A DNA stretch of 36,767 nt from Welwitschia mirabilis (GCA_051453625.1 JBOZIK010000001.1:53485673-53522439), one strand, 5' to 3'; positions 1-10,893 are shown, numbered from the stretch's first letter. The notes: generated by a model from the sequence alone, not told the origin. Translations and numbers: made by a program.

Positions 1-31
1 ATGTAAAAAAGATCTTGATCATTTTATTTTT

Positions 32-560
32 TATTATTATTTTATTTAGGATTATGCTAAAATTTGTAAACCCATTCAATTATCACTTGAAAAAGAAGCT
101 AAATTTAAATGAAATAAGTCTTGTCAGCTTGCTTTTAAAACACTAAAATATAAAATCTCATCCAAACCTATTGTAATAAGACCCAATTAGAACAAAGATT
201 TTGAATTAATATATGATGCTAGTAATATTGTTGTGGATGGGGTTCTTTAATAAAAGTATGAAAATGATTGTAAAGTTATATCTTATCATAGCAAAACTTT
301 ATCTAAAGCTCAATCAAATTACACTACTACTGAGAAAGAAATATTCGGTATAATCTTTTACCTCGATAATCTTAAATACTATCTTTTAGGTGTTTATATG
401 AATGTTTATACTAATGATGTAGTTATTAGATACCTCATAATTAAGAAAGATTCTAGTATTAGATTAATTAGATAGATTCTCCTTATGCAAAAATTTAATC
501 TTACTATAATTGATAAAGCAGGTAGACATAGTAGTGTAGTAGATCATTTGTCACATCTTT
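32..560 (+). pseudogene. Ty3/gypsy pol: RT thumb and RNase H remnant
   Basis: Frame starting at 32 (open to the left edge) reads as the end of a reverse transcriptase followed by RNase H. The thumb motif YRRFIKDYAKI is seen as YYYFI*DYAKI at 32-64, then KPIQLSLEKEAKF. RNase H follows: YDASN at 212-226 (catalytic Asp at 215-217), ISYHSKTLSKAQSNYTTTEKE near 279-340, then a YTNDVVIRYL stretch, and a VVDHLSHL end near 537-560. Spacing and order match plant gypsy pol. In-frame stops sit mostly where Gln, Trp or Lys is expected. The frame otherwise holds from 32 into the start of the integrase. The element begins outside the window; its protease and most of its RT are not visible. Family assignment is firm; it cannot encode a working enzyme. 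Confidence 0.9.
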
Positions 561-634
561 CTTCTTCTCTTGATGATCTTATAATTAATGATTCTTTTCC
601 AAATGAATAACTTGTTGCCATATCTTATACTTAT

Positions 635-1866
635 CCTCCTCCTTGGTATGCTGACATAGTTAATTATCTTATTATCATGAAAACACCATAACATTGAAGT
701 CATAATCAAAGAAAATCTTGTCCCTATAGGATAGGTAATTATGAATGGATAAAACCACATCTTTATCATCGGTGAAAAGACCAAATCATGATAAAATGTA
801 TGCCTAAAGGGGAAAAGTAGACATCTTTCATCTTTGTCATGATGATGTTTATGGATATCATTTTAGTGGCTAAAAAACAACAATAAAAATGTTTCATTCT
901 AGTATTTATTAGCTTAGTCTTTTTTAGGGCTCTTTTGATTTTGCTAGAAGATGTAATGCTTGTCAACTTTATGATAGACTTATTCATTCTCATGATATAT
1001 CTCTTAAACCTATTCTTAAATGTGAACCTTTTGATTATTGAGAAATTGATTTTATATGCTCTATTAAATCACTTTTTAATAATAACAATTATATTTTAGT
1101 GGCTATTGTTTATGTTACTAAATGGATTAAAGCTATTTATACTTTTATGAATGATGTTCAAATTATTTGCAATTTCATTAGAATTCATATTTTTTAACAT
1201 TTTGGTTTTCCTATAATTATCATTAGTGATCAAGGAACTCATTTTATAAATCATCTTTTTAGGATACTTCTTTTATCCATTGGAATTAAACATAGAGTAG
1301 CCTGTGCTTATCATCCACAAACCAATGGTTAAGCTAAAATTGCAAATAAGCAAATAAAGAAAACACTTTAAAAACTTATCTCTATTAATAATAAATCTTG
1401 GGATTCTAAGCTTAATGATGTTCTTTGGGCTTATTGTACTATTTAACATAATTATCTTAGTTTTTCACCTTATAAACTTTTGTACAGAAAATTTTGTATT
1501 TTACTAGTTGATGTTACGTTCTTCCCATCAACTTAATCCTATAGACCTTCATGAAAATTTTAAAAATAGATTATCCTGACTTGATCACTTAGATGAAATA
1601 TGTACATGTGCCATACATTGTCAACTAATTTATAAAGCTCAAGCTAAATTAAAACATGATAAAGACTTACCTTATAAAAAGTTTGAACCTAGTTAACTTG
1701 TTCTTCTATATAACACTAGAGTGCATCTTTTAAACAACAAGTTTAGGTTCTTATCTTATATAGAAAGTACATTCTAATAGCTTAGTTAAGATTTCTGACT
1801 TAGACATTAGGAATATTCAAAATGTTAATGAATAAAAATTAAAAATATATGAAAAACCTTTTGATG
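635..1866 (+). pseudogene. Ty3/gypsy integrase remnant, DD35E site broken
   Basis: Begins with PPPWYADIVNYL at 635-670, the usual lead-in to integrase in the plant Athila/Tat (non-chromovirus) group. After one frame change, the zinc-binding region reads HLCHDDVYGYHFSG from 829 and CNACQLYDR near 950-980. The core has Asp1 at 1048-1050 (EIDF) and Asp2 at 1228-1230 (ISDQGTHF). The NG*AKIANKQ motif puts codon 1336-1338, exactly 35 residues after Asp2, where the catalytic Glu belongs; it reads AAA (Lys), a G-to-A change from GAA. The C-terminal part shows HDKDLPYKKFEPS near 1657-1695 and an ISDLDIRNIQNVNE-type end near 1790-1850, with no chromodomain. Several stops (TAA at 1330, TGA at 1039) replace expected Gln or Trp codons. 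The order RT-RNaseH-IN follows the gypsy layout. Confidence 0.9.
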
Positions 1867-2483
1867 TAACTTTGAATATGATAGAAGCAATTGCCTTGGA
1901 GGTTTCCTTTAATGAGGAGGACTTACTTCCTAACATTGTTTAAATTCTCTCTTAGCTGATTTCTTTGGTGGATGTTATGATATTACTTAATCATCTTTAG
2001 CTTAACTTATGTATTTACTTTATAGAGTTTCCATGACTAGTATTTATACTTAGGCATTTTATGATGATAGGATTGAATTTACACAATATTAAGACATTCA
2101 CATGTCTATAAACTTGATTTTAAAGGAAGATGTCTTAGTTCTTGTATTTTTATCAATGATGTAAAATATTTCATCTCACCTCTTCATCTTCTTTTTTTAG
2201 AGTATGGGGTCATGTGGAATTTATTCCAAAAGAAAAAAAAAAAAAAACACACACACACAAGAAAGAGGGAGAAAAAAGAGAGAGAATAATGATTATGATC
2301 TAGTATGTCTATGCTAAAATACATGGTCACCATGATATCCTACCACACCAGGGTTAATTTATTTGAAAGGAAGCTTTGGTAGTATTAGTAGTTATGGGAA
2401 CTCCACTAAGGGGTTAATTGGCCATGCTTCACAGGTCCTTACTTCTCTGACTTTGGTTGCAGTTCCCTCATCATAGAAAATAG
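1867..2483. other. Post-pol region of the left gypsy element, no gene
   Basis: No coding match was found. At about 2200-2230 a stretch reading TATGGGGTCATGTGGAATTT precedes an A-rich tract; similar G-rich motifs are common a short way after pol in plant gypsy elements. This is probably untranslated DNA between pol and the 3' LTR, but no LTR boundary could be placed. Confidence 0.4.
2233..2285 (+). repeat. Poly(A), (CA)6 and purine-rich simple repeat
   Basis: Fifteen A (2233-2247) are followed by six CA units (2248-2259) and a GA-rich tract to about 2285. It could be a decayed polypurine-tract region of the retrotransposon or simply a microsatellite. Confidence 0.8.
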
Positions 2484-2667
2484 TAATAAAACTTTAAGAT
2501 TATGGGATCAGTAGTGTTCATGATANNNNNNNNNNNNNNNNNNNNNNNNNNNNNNNNNNNNNNNNNNNNNNNNNNNNNNNNNNNNNNNNNNNNNNNNNNN
2601 NNNNNNNNNNNNNNNNNNNNNNNNNTAATAAAACTTTAAGATTATGGGATCAGTAGTGTTCATGATA
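2484..2667. other. 100-N scaffold gap flanked by an exact 42-bp duplication
   Basis: The 42 bases at 2484-2525 recur without mismatch at 2626-2667, directly on either side of exactly 100 N. This is the picture left when two overlapping contig ends are scaffolded with a fixed-size gap instead of being merged. It should be read as an assembly artefact rather than a biological repeat. Confidence 0.85.
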
Positions 2668-4443
2668 TAATTAAAGGTTTTTCTTATTTTCTAAACTCTT
2701 ATTATCCCACATGATCATTTAACTTTTAAGGATTAGGGTATGTTTTAAGATGTGAGCATGTGAGTTCATTTTTGAGCAGCTTTTGATCTTATCATTTATT
2801 ATTTCGAGTAGCTGATCTTTGGTATCATCATAATCACTACCTTTTTGAGTGGAACTTTATGGATTTAGTATATTTTATTATACATGTTTACTCAGATGGC
2901 TTTATAATATCTTCCAAGGGGATTTACTAGGTTAGGATCTAGGGTAGATATGATATCTTCTTCATATTTCTAGTTATCCATTTTAATTTTGTTTTTCTTT
3001 GGTGACTTAGTTTGTTATTTCAAAGTTATGTCTATAGTTTTTAATTATAATTTTTAGGACCTTATGACTCAGTAGTTTCTTTATTGCTATTTTTATTTTC
3101 ACTCATGTTTTTATCAATAAAAATTGACTTTTTTTCAGTATTTTAACTAGATGATATTATTTTTTGATTAGATGATGTTCTTTATGATTTTCATGATTTT
3201 ACATATTTTCATGATCATTTTTTAGTTTAGGCACATTTGTTTAGTTTTTTGGTTAGGTTTCATCCTACTTAGTATATTTTCATAATCCTATTTTTTGATT
3301 CCTTGGAATTTTCCTCATTTCTTATCCTTATTCGTCGTGGTTCTTCATCATTTTCTATTTTTTGAATTTTTTGATAAATTATGATACCTTCATATTGATA
3401 TCTGAATCTAACTTTTTTAATTGATATTTTTATTTTTTTATAATGTATCTAAGTTCTATTATCCACTTAGTTGTTTAGATAACGAGGCAGACAATAGCTT
3501 ATGATTTTTTGATAGTCATCCTAGGGATATTTGAATGATGAGACTAGAGGACAGTGTGATAAAACTGTAGCATAACCTTCTTTTCTACTATTTTTCTTCA
3601 TTCTCATGTCATTTATCTCATTCTTTTGAAGGACATGTGTGACGTTAGGGTCCAATGATGTTTTAAATCTTGCACCTACTATTTTCATGGCCTAGATCAT
3701 GAGATTCCCTTATTATTTTTTTCCTCTTATTTTTTAGCCTTTTAGGGCATAGTTTTTATGTATATTATTCACCTTTTCATGCTCTTCGATTTGGTACTTA
3801 TAGATCTGATTTTTATTAAGTATTTTATGAGATATTTGATTTTGTACATTTTATGGGGTGGAATTAGGTTTTTATTTTGAAACTCATTTTCTCAAAAAAT
3901 ATAAGCCTAAATGTAGTAGGCCTTATAGGTAAATTTATCGGTGTGATGAGCACTATTCTTCTACTAGATTAGATTTTTGATTTGAGCACTTACATTTTTA
4001 ACCTTTTGTGGGGTCCGCCTGTTTTACACTTTTCAATGTTTCTTATATTCACAGTTTTTCTTTGCATGATTAGGTCATATGAGATATATTAATTCTCTTG
4101 AGGAGGGGCATGATATATTTTCATGATTTTTACATAAAAACCGGTTTATGGATTGTTTTGGGATCTACATGAGACACATTTTTAACGATTTTCACTTTAT
4201 CTTGCATGATGTAATTTATGTTTGTGATTAATTAGGCCATGCACATGATGAGCTAGGTAAGCTGAGGCTAAGGTATTAGAGTAGAAGATGGGTCCACTAG
4301 CCCCACCTCTTATCGAGCATGCAAAGCCCCTGCATCCACCACCTTAATAGGCTTAATCACTCTCTATTTAGTCAGCCTCTATCTAAGTAGAGAGACACTT
4401 CAAAGATTTTATAAGTAATGTTAAGTTGGAGGTAGATTAGAGA
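2668..4443. other. AT-rich stretch without recognisable gene
   Basis: T-rich on the + strand, with many interspersed TTTTCATGAT-like words and no frame longer than chance. It lies between the gypsy integrase and the frame at 4444, so it may be internal or LTR sequence of the same element. No LTR ends or primer site were found. Confidence 0.5.
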
Positions 4444-5060
4444 TTGACTGATCTACATCTTAGATGGATTGTGAATGCGTATGTAGTTTATTATGCCTCA
4501 AATACCAGAGAGTTCTATAACATAATGCATATTGAGAGGCGCTTTGAGACTCGTGGTTGCTTAGTTGACATGATTATAGCTACTATCCATAGCCATGAGA
4601 TATTCATTCTCCTGAGCCACATCACTATAGTTACTAACTTAGGTGGGATGGGAAGAATGCACATTCATTCAACTTGTAGTACAAAACAGTGTCATGCTTA
4701 TGACATAGTATTAGATATTCCAACTAATGTTACTAGTGATAAGCGAGGAGTTTTGGTAATACATTTATTACCTACCTATTAGATTCTACATAACAATTTG
4801 ATCCATAACATCAACATTTCCTTCCACCATAGTCATGTCATGATAGTAAATTTACAGATTCTAACAGTGTTTAGATAAGGGGAGTAGATGGATCTTCTAA
4901 CATTCATTTGGAGGAGACTTAGGACAATGATTGAGGCTTGTCACATTTAGACTTTAGGATATCCATGCATTCTTTTAGTTATTTTTAGATGCTTTAGTAT
5001 ACTTGAGCCTATAGACAAACAGAGACTTAAGTCTAAGCATAAGAAGATAAGACCACTCAT
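4444..5060 (+). pseudogene. Decayed retroelement-associated ORF ('putative plant transposon protein' type)
   Basis: An open frame of 112 codons (4444-4782) continues past a stop to about 5060. The first part contains NTREFYNIMHIERRFETRG and then VDMIIATIHSHEIFILLSH, resembling the 'REFYANL... RG...I' opening of the plant domain annotated as putative plant transposon protein (Pfam Transposase_32). After the stop, ILHNNLIHNI, RTMIEACH, TLGYPCILLVIFRCF and EPIDKQR follow in the order of that family's HNIL...RHMIACC...YGRFLTRVF...ETD segments. It sits on the same strand about 2.6 kb beyond the gypsy integrase, so it could be an extra ORF of that element. Several expected residues are changed and stops interrupt it. 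The call rests on recalled consensus words, so the family is likely but not certain. Confidence 0.45.
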
Positions 5061-5954
5061 TCCATTACAATAGTCCTTAACCATTATTTTCTATAGATCT
5101 TGAGCATCCTCCATCTTCTCCACCTACACCTGAGCTTGTTTCACGTTAAGAGTTTATTTTGGCATGATGAGGGGAGTGATTTATTATATTGTATTATGTA
5201 TTTTCCCTCCATGGATTATACTTAAAAACTCATAATATTATATAGATATCATTTTTTGAGTACTATTATTATGTCTATTTTTATTTTGAGATCTTATGAA
5301 CATCATTTATATATTTTTAAAATTTTAAAATAATGATTTTTTATGTTATACATGATTATTTTTATGATGTACTGTACATTTAAATGGAGGGCTATTAATT
5401 CTGTTAAGTTTTAATGTTTATCTTTCTAAAAATTTTTTCACAAGCTTCTATTTTTAAAGTACATTTTTTGAGCTTATTATCCCTTCCATCGTCCAGATGA
5501 CCACTAGAATAATAATATGACCACTTACTGTACAAAGGTGAAATGTTTAGTTATCTATTTTTGACATTTATATTCTACATTATGAGATTTTTGAGATTAT
5601 TTCTAAGTTTACTTTTTAGTTTCCTAGTTGATTTATCTTTAGTTAGTTTGGCTTGCAATTATAATTGTTCACTTATTTTTGTTAAGGACCGACAAGGATA
5701 GGTGAAAGGATATGTAATGCTACCAAATTATATGTATTTTATAGGGTATTTTAAGTAGCTTTGTAGGACATTAGATAGGTTTATGTCAAGTTTCGACAAT
5801 AATGGAGAGATAAGGCACATATCACAAAAACATTGAATCCTTATTACATTTGATAACATTTAAGGCAAATTGCAATACTTCTTATTTGAAGTAGAAATAC
5901 TATAATCAAAGAGGCTGATCTGACATAAGAAACATCTTTACAAAGCCCATCATC
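5061..5954. other. Unassigned flank left of the CACTA element
   Basis: A short proline-rich reading (SPPTPEL) near 5110-5140 may be the tail of the preceding ORF. The remainder is AT-rich with no gene seen. The last three bases before the transposon (5952-5954) are ATC. Confidence 0.4.
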
Positions 5955-6223
5955 CACTACAAGAAATACAGGCTTTTAAAGCATTTCTAAAATGTCTTAA
6001 AAGGCCTTAAAAAATGTCTTAAAAGCTTTTAAGACGTTTCTTCATAAAACTCTTTAAAAAACATTGGCTTAAAGGCCTAGATGCTTTTAAGGCATTTGTA
6101 TTAAAATGCCTTAATAGAACTTTCAAGGCATTTTTATGAGAAATGCCTCAAAAGGATTTTGAGGTGTTTTATGAAATAAACGCCTTAAAAGAATTTCTAG
6201 GAGTTTTATCAAATAAACGCCTT
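5955..6223. repeat. CACTA left terminus and subterminal repeat array
   Basis: Terminal inverted repeat at 5955-5986. Subterminal units: AAGGCATTT at 6089 and 6125, AAATGCCTT at 6104, AAATGCCTC at 6141, and AAACGCCTT at 6178 and 6215. The last two keep a CpG where the others have TpG or CpA, so the ancestral unit was probably AAACGCCTT / AAGGCGTTT. Confidence 0.88.
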
Positions 6224-8479
6224 AAAAACCTTTCTTATGTTGAAAAAACAAATATAGGAAGTTAAACTCTAGATTTAAACCTACTCAAAACATCTTCTAA
6301 AAGTTAAAAAGACTTCATAAGTCGAGACACTCAATGTATCATAGGATGTGAGTTAAAAAGATCCCAGACATTATTAAATTTGATTCTATTTCTTTGTCAT
6401 GCTGTTTTTATTTCAGTTGGCAAAGTTATAACAAAAGCCCATAGTTTACAATTATTCACTAGACATTGAGTTCTTTTTACTTTGAAAATTAATCTAATAA
6501 ATCACTACTATTTAAACACTCCCCATCATGCATATCCACTGACACTTATGCTTACATTCTTTCAAATGCTCACTCATGCATATGGCACTCTAAGGAAGTT
6601 CATTTTTCTCCAAACCAACTCCTATAGCATTATAGAAGAAATTCTATAAATATTATGGCAACATCTGGAGCTTTCATATGGTGCAAATGCAAAAGTTATT
6701 ATCTCTTGAATTTTAGCAAATATGCCCTTTGAATCATGTTGTGATGTGAGCTCATAGAAACTAGCAACTAAAATAGTAATAAGCAACAAATATAAAAATC
6801 AATCATAAAATATCTAGCAACACAAGACTTTCATTTTAAATTTTCAAATAATTAAACAACAAAATGCCTCAATATGCCCTTTGTTTTTCCTCTTTCCCAT
6901 TTTCCTCTTAGCACTCTTATCTTGTATGTGAACAAAAGATAAAGCCTCCACTTGATCCTTCTTTGTATCTTCATCTTCATCAACTTCCATTCCATCAAAT
7001 TTTTCTTTACTTCCATCTATTCATTCAGACAGTTTACCAAGTTACCAACTACATTAGCAAAATTATATATATGCAAAATCATTGTCAAGATAATTCAACT
7101 ATCATCAAGTTACTCATATCAGATACCAATCCAACACTGAGTTTTAAGTTAAAAAATATTAAAGTTAACTATAGAATTAATAAGTACATAATATGTTGAT
7201 TCACATCACTGAAAAATGAAAAACTAATTACACTGATAAGTTGTTGCAAACCATGTCTATACCTTTAAGGAGGTTACCATCTGCTATGTTATCTAGAATA
7301 AAATCTTCAATGTCATCTTTCATATCATATCCTTTCATGAACTCAACTTTAGGCTCTTCCTCTTGCATAAGACAAGTCATTACAAGAAACAAGGATTTTA
7401 GAAGAATAAAGAATAACAAGGATTCCACACACTCTTGCTCTCCCTAAGTCAATGCTGATCTTACTTGAAACTGCTTAGTATTTAATCAAATGATAAGGAA
7501 CTCATGATTTCTATATTTATTTTTATTTACATTGAGTTGAATCTCTAATTTCATCTGCTTGAAAAGGTATAAAGCTCTTTAAGGATCCAATGATGGTTAC
7601 TTACTCAGCCTGCTTTGTCAATACTGGACTACACAAAGAGTCTGAGTTTATTGCATGTTCAGATCTTATGAAAGCATTCACTGAGGCATAAGCATATGAA
7701 AGGAAGATGAAGATTATAATAAGAGAGGCATTCACCACTGGCCAAAAGATCATGAATTATAAATCTTATCTTGTTGCACTCTTAATCCAGTAATATTACA
7801 TATTCCTGCTATTCTCTCTAACTTTTAGTTGCAATGCTCCTAATATTGTGTTACTCTATTCTTAAAAATTCTCTTGCATTTTATTTTTGCAATATAAGAA
7901 AACTTTAAAATGATATTATAAAATGTTATAAAAACCACAAGTAGGCTTTAAGATGTGTATAAGAATATAAATGTAGTTTAGCTTTCTAAATAAAATCATT
8001 AATCTTTTTGTGAAGTTGATTGAAAATGTGTGGCATTTTTTATATCTCACTTGGTATCCAATCAATGTGTATACATCAAATCCTATTAAATCACTTACTA
8101 TTAATATTTTATATTTTAGATTGACTAAATACCATATTAAAGTATAATTTTCCCATATTTTAATCATTATCTATAATTTATTTTGGGAATTTATTGACTC
8201 AAAGGTGACATGACTTAATAACACTATCTTTTAAGGTTATCACTATTTAAATTTGCTGAAATTTCCATCATGGATAAGAAACTAATGCAACCATGATCTT
8301 AGCATGAAAGCTTTCCAAAATGTGTCCATGTCAAAGTTATCAATTTTAGCACTTTGATCCATAATAATGACAAGCATGCATACTTCTCAAATTGTTAGCT
8401 CCTAACAAAGGGAATCGCCTATCACATTTCTTATAGTAAAAAATGATAGCAAAGACATATCTAGCCCTGATAAAAAGAA
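6224..8479. other. CACTA interior, no identified gene
   Basis: AT-rich interior. The only frame of note is at 7228-7428 on the minus strand (66 codons, acidic, containing EEEPKVEFMKGYDMKDDIEDF); I do not recognise it and its length is compatible with chance. Other short frames near 6952-7199 overlap each other and look spurious. Confidence 0.4.
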
Positions 8480-8690
8480 CATGTAGAGAGATTTATTTTG
8501 TACAACCCTCCAATGCTAAAGGAAAGATCCACCAAAAAATGGTGTGGGGCTCTTATAGAAACAAGCTAGATTAACTACAAACTATCTCATCAGAAGAGTA
8601 TGTGCACATTCCTTTTGTCCAATTTGTATAAGTCATGATAAAAACTTAGAACATTTATTCCTTGAATGCACTTGAAGTCAGAAAAAAAAA
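8480..8690 (+). pseudogene. LINE (non-LTR) reverse-transcriptase zinc-binding domain fragment
   Basis: The + strand reads ARLTTNYLIRRVCAHSFCPIC followed by HDKNLEHLFLEC across about 8563-8672. This is the signature of the zf-RVT domain at the C-terminus of plant L1-type LINEs: a 'L.T...L.RRG' helix, then C-P-x-C, then 'E.HLF..C'. Two Cys of the CPIC pair, the His and the last Cys are present; an in-frame TGA follows. Upstream sequence to about 8480 fits only with frame changes. The fragment lies inside the CACTA element, just before an N gap. It could be a nested LINE remnant or part of a captured sequence. No RT catalytic motif is visible. Confidence 0.65.
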
Positions 8691-8747
8691 AACATAAGTG
8701 ATCTATTAGATGATTGGAGCAGTTCTTTAAGAAAAAATCTATAAAAG

Positions 8748-8827
8748 NNNNNNNNNNNNNNNNNNNNNNNNNNNNNNNNNNNNNNNNNNNNNNNNNNNNN
8801 NNNNNNNNNNNNNNNNNNNNNNNNNNN
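8748..8827. other. 80-N assembly gap
   Basis: Run of 80 unknown bases inside the CACTA element. It separates the LINE remnant from the auxilin-like fragment, so whether these were adjoining is unknown. Any protein read across it is meaningless. Confidence 0.99.
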
Positions 8828-8967
8828 GTGTTTTATTCGAGTTCTTATGCAGATTAATCTTATAATGAAACCATATTCAATTACAGCAAGATGGTTTTTT
8901 ATCATTGACAGCATAATAGATGGCACTTCTAGCATGTTAATAAAATAGACTGATGATTTATTTAATG

Positions 8968-9001
8968 GATTTGAGTAGTGCTTTGATTTAAGTAGTGCTT
9001 T
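8968..9001 (+). repeat. 17-bp tandem duplication
   Basis: Two adjacent 17-bp units, 8968-8984 and 8985-9001, differ at one base (G or A at the sixth position). They lie directly before the auxilin-like fragment. Confidence 0.85.
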
Positions 9002-9338
9002 GATGTATCTTTTTATGATGATGATATCTTTAGAAGTGCAAGTGATCTCAGAAGCTCCTCTGCTGTGTCTTATGGTGATGTTTTTTAGTAGTACTAGATC
9101 TCTGAGTCCTGCTCCTACATCTTTTGAAGATTTTCTTGGTGAAATTGGTTTGAAAAAATCTCAGCCATTGAAATTAGAGCCTACTCAAGATAATCTAGCA
9201 TGTGATGGTTTAATCCCAAGGTTTGGAACCTCGAAAAGTTATGAGAAAATCACAAACACAAATGATAACAAAGTATCACAAGGGTGTAATTCTTCCAATA
9301 AGCTAGATAGCCCTTTCATAGTTTTAGATGGTAATTAA
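9002..9338 (+). pseudogene. Captured fragment of a plant auxilin-like (clathrin-uncoating) protein gene
   Basis: Two frames joined at a T6 run (9081-9086) give a recognisable order of motifs: YDDDIF (9014-9031), LRSSSAVSYGDVF (to 9085), SFEDFLGEIG (9120-9149), DGLIPRFG (9204-9227) and SPFIVLD (9309-9329), followed by a stop. Plant auxilin-like J-domain proteins have DDDIF, a Ser-rich stretch, SPFDDLLG, FDDLIPGFG and DPFVVLE in the same order in their disordered clathrin-binding half. These proteins help Hsc70 strip clathrin from vesicles. The C-terminal J domain is not seen here. The fragment lies wholly inside the CACTA element, on the + strand, and is more codon-like than its surroundings. 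A frameshift and the absence of start and J domain make it a non-functional piece. The identification rests on recalled motifs. Confidence 0.7.
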
Positions 9339-10893
9339 TATTCATCAAATGCATATCAAAGAGGGGAATACCTACAAAGACATTTCTATTGAAGGCATAC
9401 AAAAGAAATAGGGGAGATTCCATTGTGAGGGGTATCTTCAAGAAAAAAGTGAAGGATGTTAAAAAAATAAAGGGATACATCACAAACAGTACAAGCCCCA
9501 AAATACAAATTAGAATACAAGAATTATTTACTGTATCTACTGTTAAAAATATTTTGGTGTGTTTTGTATGAGTATGCTTAAATCAAAATACATGCAAAAA
9601 GCAAAAATAACTTACATCCTAGGATCATGTAGCATCAGGTCTGGTAATGTAGCTTACTTGTTTTTTATTCAAGAAAATTAAACATTCCAAGATTATATGA
9701 ATGAATTTCAATTTACTGTCATGAGTAGTTATTGTTTGCTATTCTTTAAATTTCAATTTACTATCATTGAAAAAGTGCTAAAATCTACAATCCATCCCAT
9801 ATTGTCTTGAATGTAAGTTACCAAAGTCACTTTCAAGAGTAAGCCAATGGCAACCCCAAAGTAAAATCAATTAAAGAATGAAGTCTCTTGGAGTTCATTT
9901 TTGGATTACATTCATTAAATTCATTAGCCCCTCCTACCTTTAGGCAAGGCTTGTAGTCTCCTAATCCCATTGCAAGTAGGTAAAGTGCAGTAAAGAAGAA
10001 ATCAGTCTTNNNNNNNNNNAAATAGTGAAACTTTTAGACATGCATTTACCATGTCAATACATGAAGATGGCTTTGAAGATCTTAAAGAGAAGATAAGATT
10101 ATCAAAGCCAATCCTTGTAATAATTTAAATTTAGTTCAGTTGTAAAAACATTTTCATCAAATTCTAACAATCATCAAATTTATAATGAATAAAGACCAAG
10201 AAAAAGTCCAATAATTACCTAAACATTAATCTCAAATAATAGCACTTAGCAAGGTTTCCCAGTGTAAGTCATAAGCACACATCTCCTAACAAAAGTAGTG
10301 CATTTATTATCTTCAAAAGGTCTAAAATATCTGTGACATCTATAGAAAAGAAGCATAAATCTGATCATCCCTTTGGGAAAAATTTCATTTCTAAAATTGT
10401 TGCAGTTACTGATATTATTGAGTAAGAGTACAAGTAAGAAAATTTAAAAAATAGAAGAAATGCCATCACTAGTTCATTTTTACCTTAAGAACCATGACTT
10501 TTTATAGAAATATTTTTATGTAAATCAAAAATAGCAGCAACTTACTTAAATTTAGCCTTTTATATAATGTTCTCTTTTTACATTTGATCTTTAAGTAGTA
10601 TTAAAGAAGCTCACCTCTATTGGCGATCTTAAGACATAATATTGATGAGAAGCAAGAAGCAGTGACTACATCATTACTTATTCAAATTTACAAAGTTAAA
10701 TAAATATGTTTAGCTTATAATTCATCATAAAAATTGGTATACATTATTAGAGAAATGAAAATAAATCATAATGGAAAAATAATGAATGATGTTAGAAGGT
10801 GGGAGAGAGAACTGTCTACTATTTATTTGTCAGACATAGTTCGACTCTTTGAACACATATCCATTTTATGCAATGTGCATATCTTTTCTACAG
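9339..10893. other. CACTA interior, no identified gene
   Basis: A 60-codon frame at 9389-9571 (+), Lys-rich (KAYKRNRGDSIVRGIFKKK), follows the auxilin-like fragment but was not recognised. The rest is AT-rich. A 10-N gap is at 10010-10019. Confidence 0.35.
10010..10019. other. 10-N assembly gap
   Basis: Ten unknown bases. Confidence 0.99.

Noticed and set aside
551-993. Two minus-strand open frames of 77 and 75 codons
   Set aside because: They lie antisense to the gypsy integrase lead-in and zinc-finger region and have no motif of their own.
2233-2285. Poly(A)-(CA)n tract as the 3' tail of a SINE or LINE
   Set aside because: No SINE promoter boxes or LINE coding sequence were seen upstream, and the tract fits the post-pol region of the gypsy element or a plain microsatellite.
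6952-7199. Two overlapping plus-strand frames
   Set aside because: Low-complexity hydrophobic readings in different registers with no domain or conserved motif.
7228-7447. Overlapping frames on both strands (66 and 68 codons) as a real small gene
   Set aside because: No family recognised, length near chance for AT-rich DNA, and the two strands compete for the same bases.
8678-8935. Minus-strand frame of 85 codons
   Set aside because: It runs through the 80-N gap, so its length is an artefact.
9389-9571. Lys-rich 60-codon frame as continuation of the auxilin-like fragment
   Set aside because: Its residues do not follow that family beyond the SPFIVLD motif, and a stop intervenes at 9336-9338.
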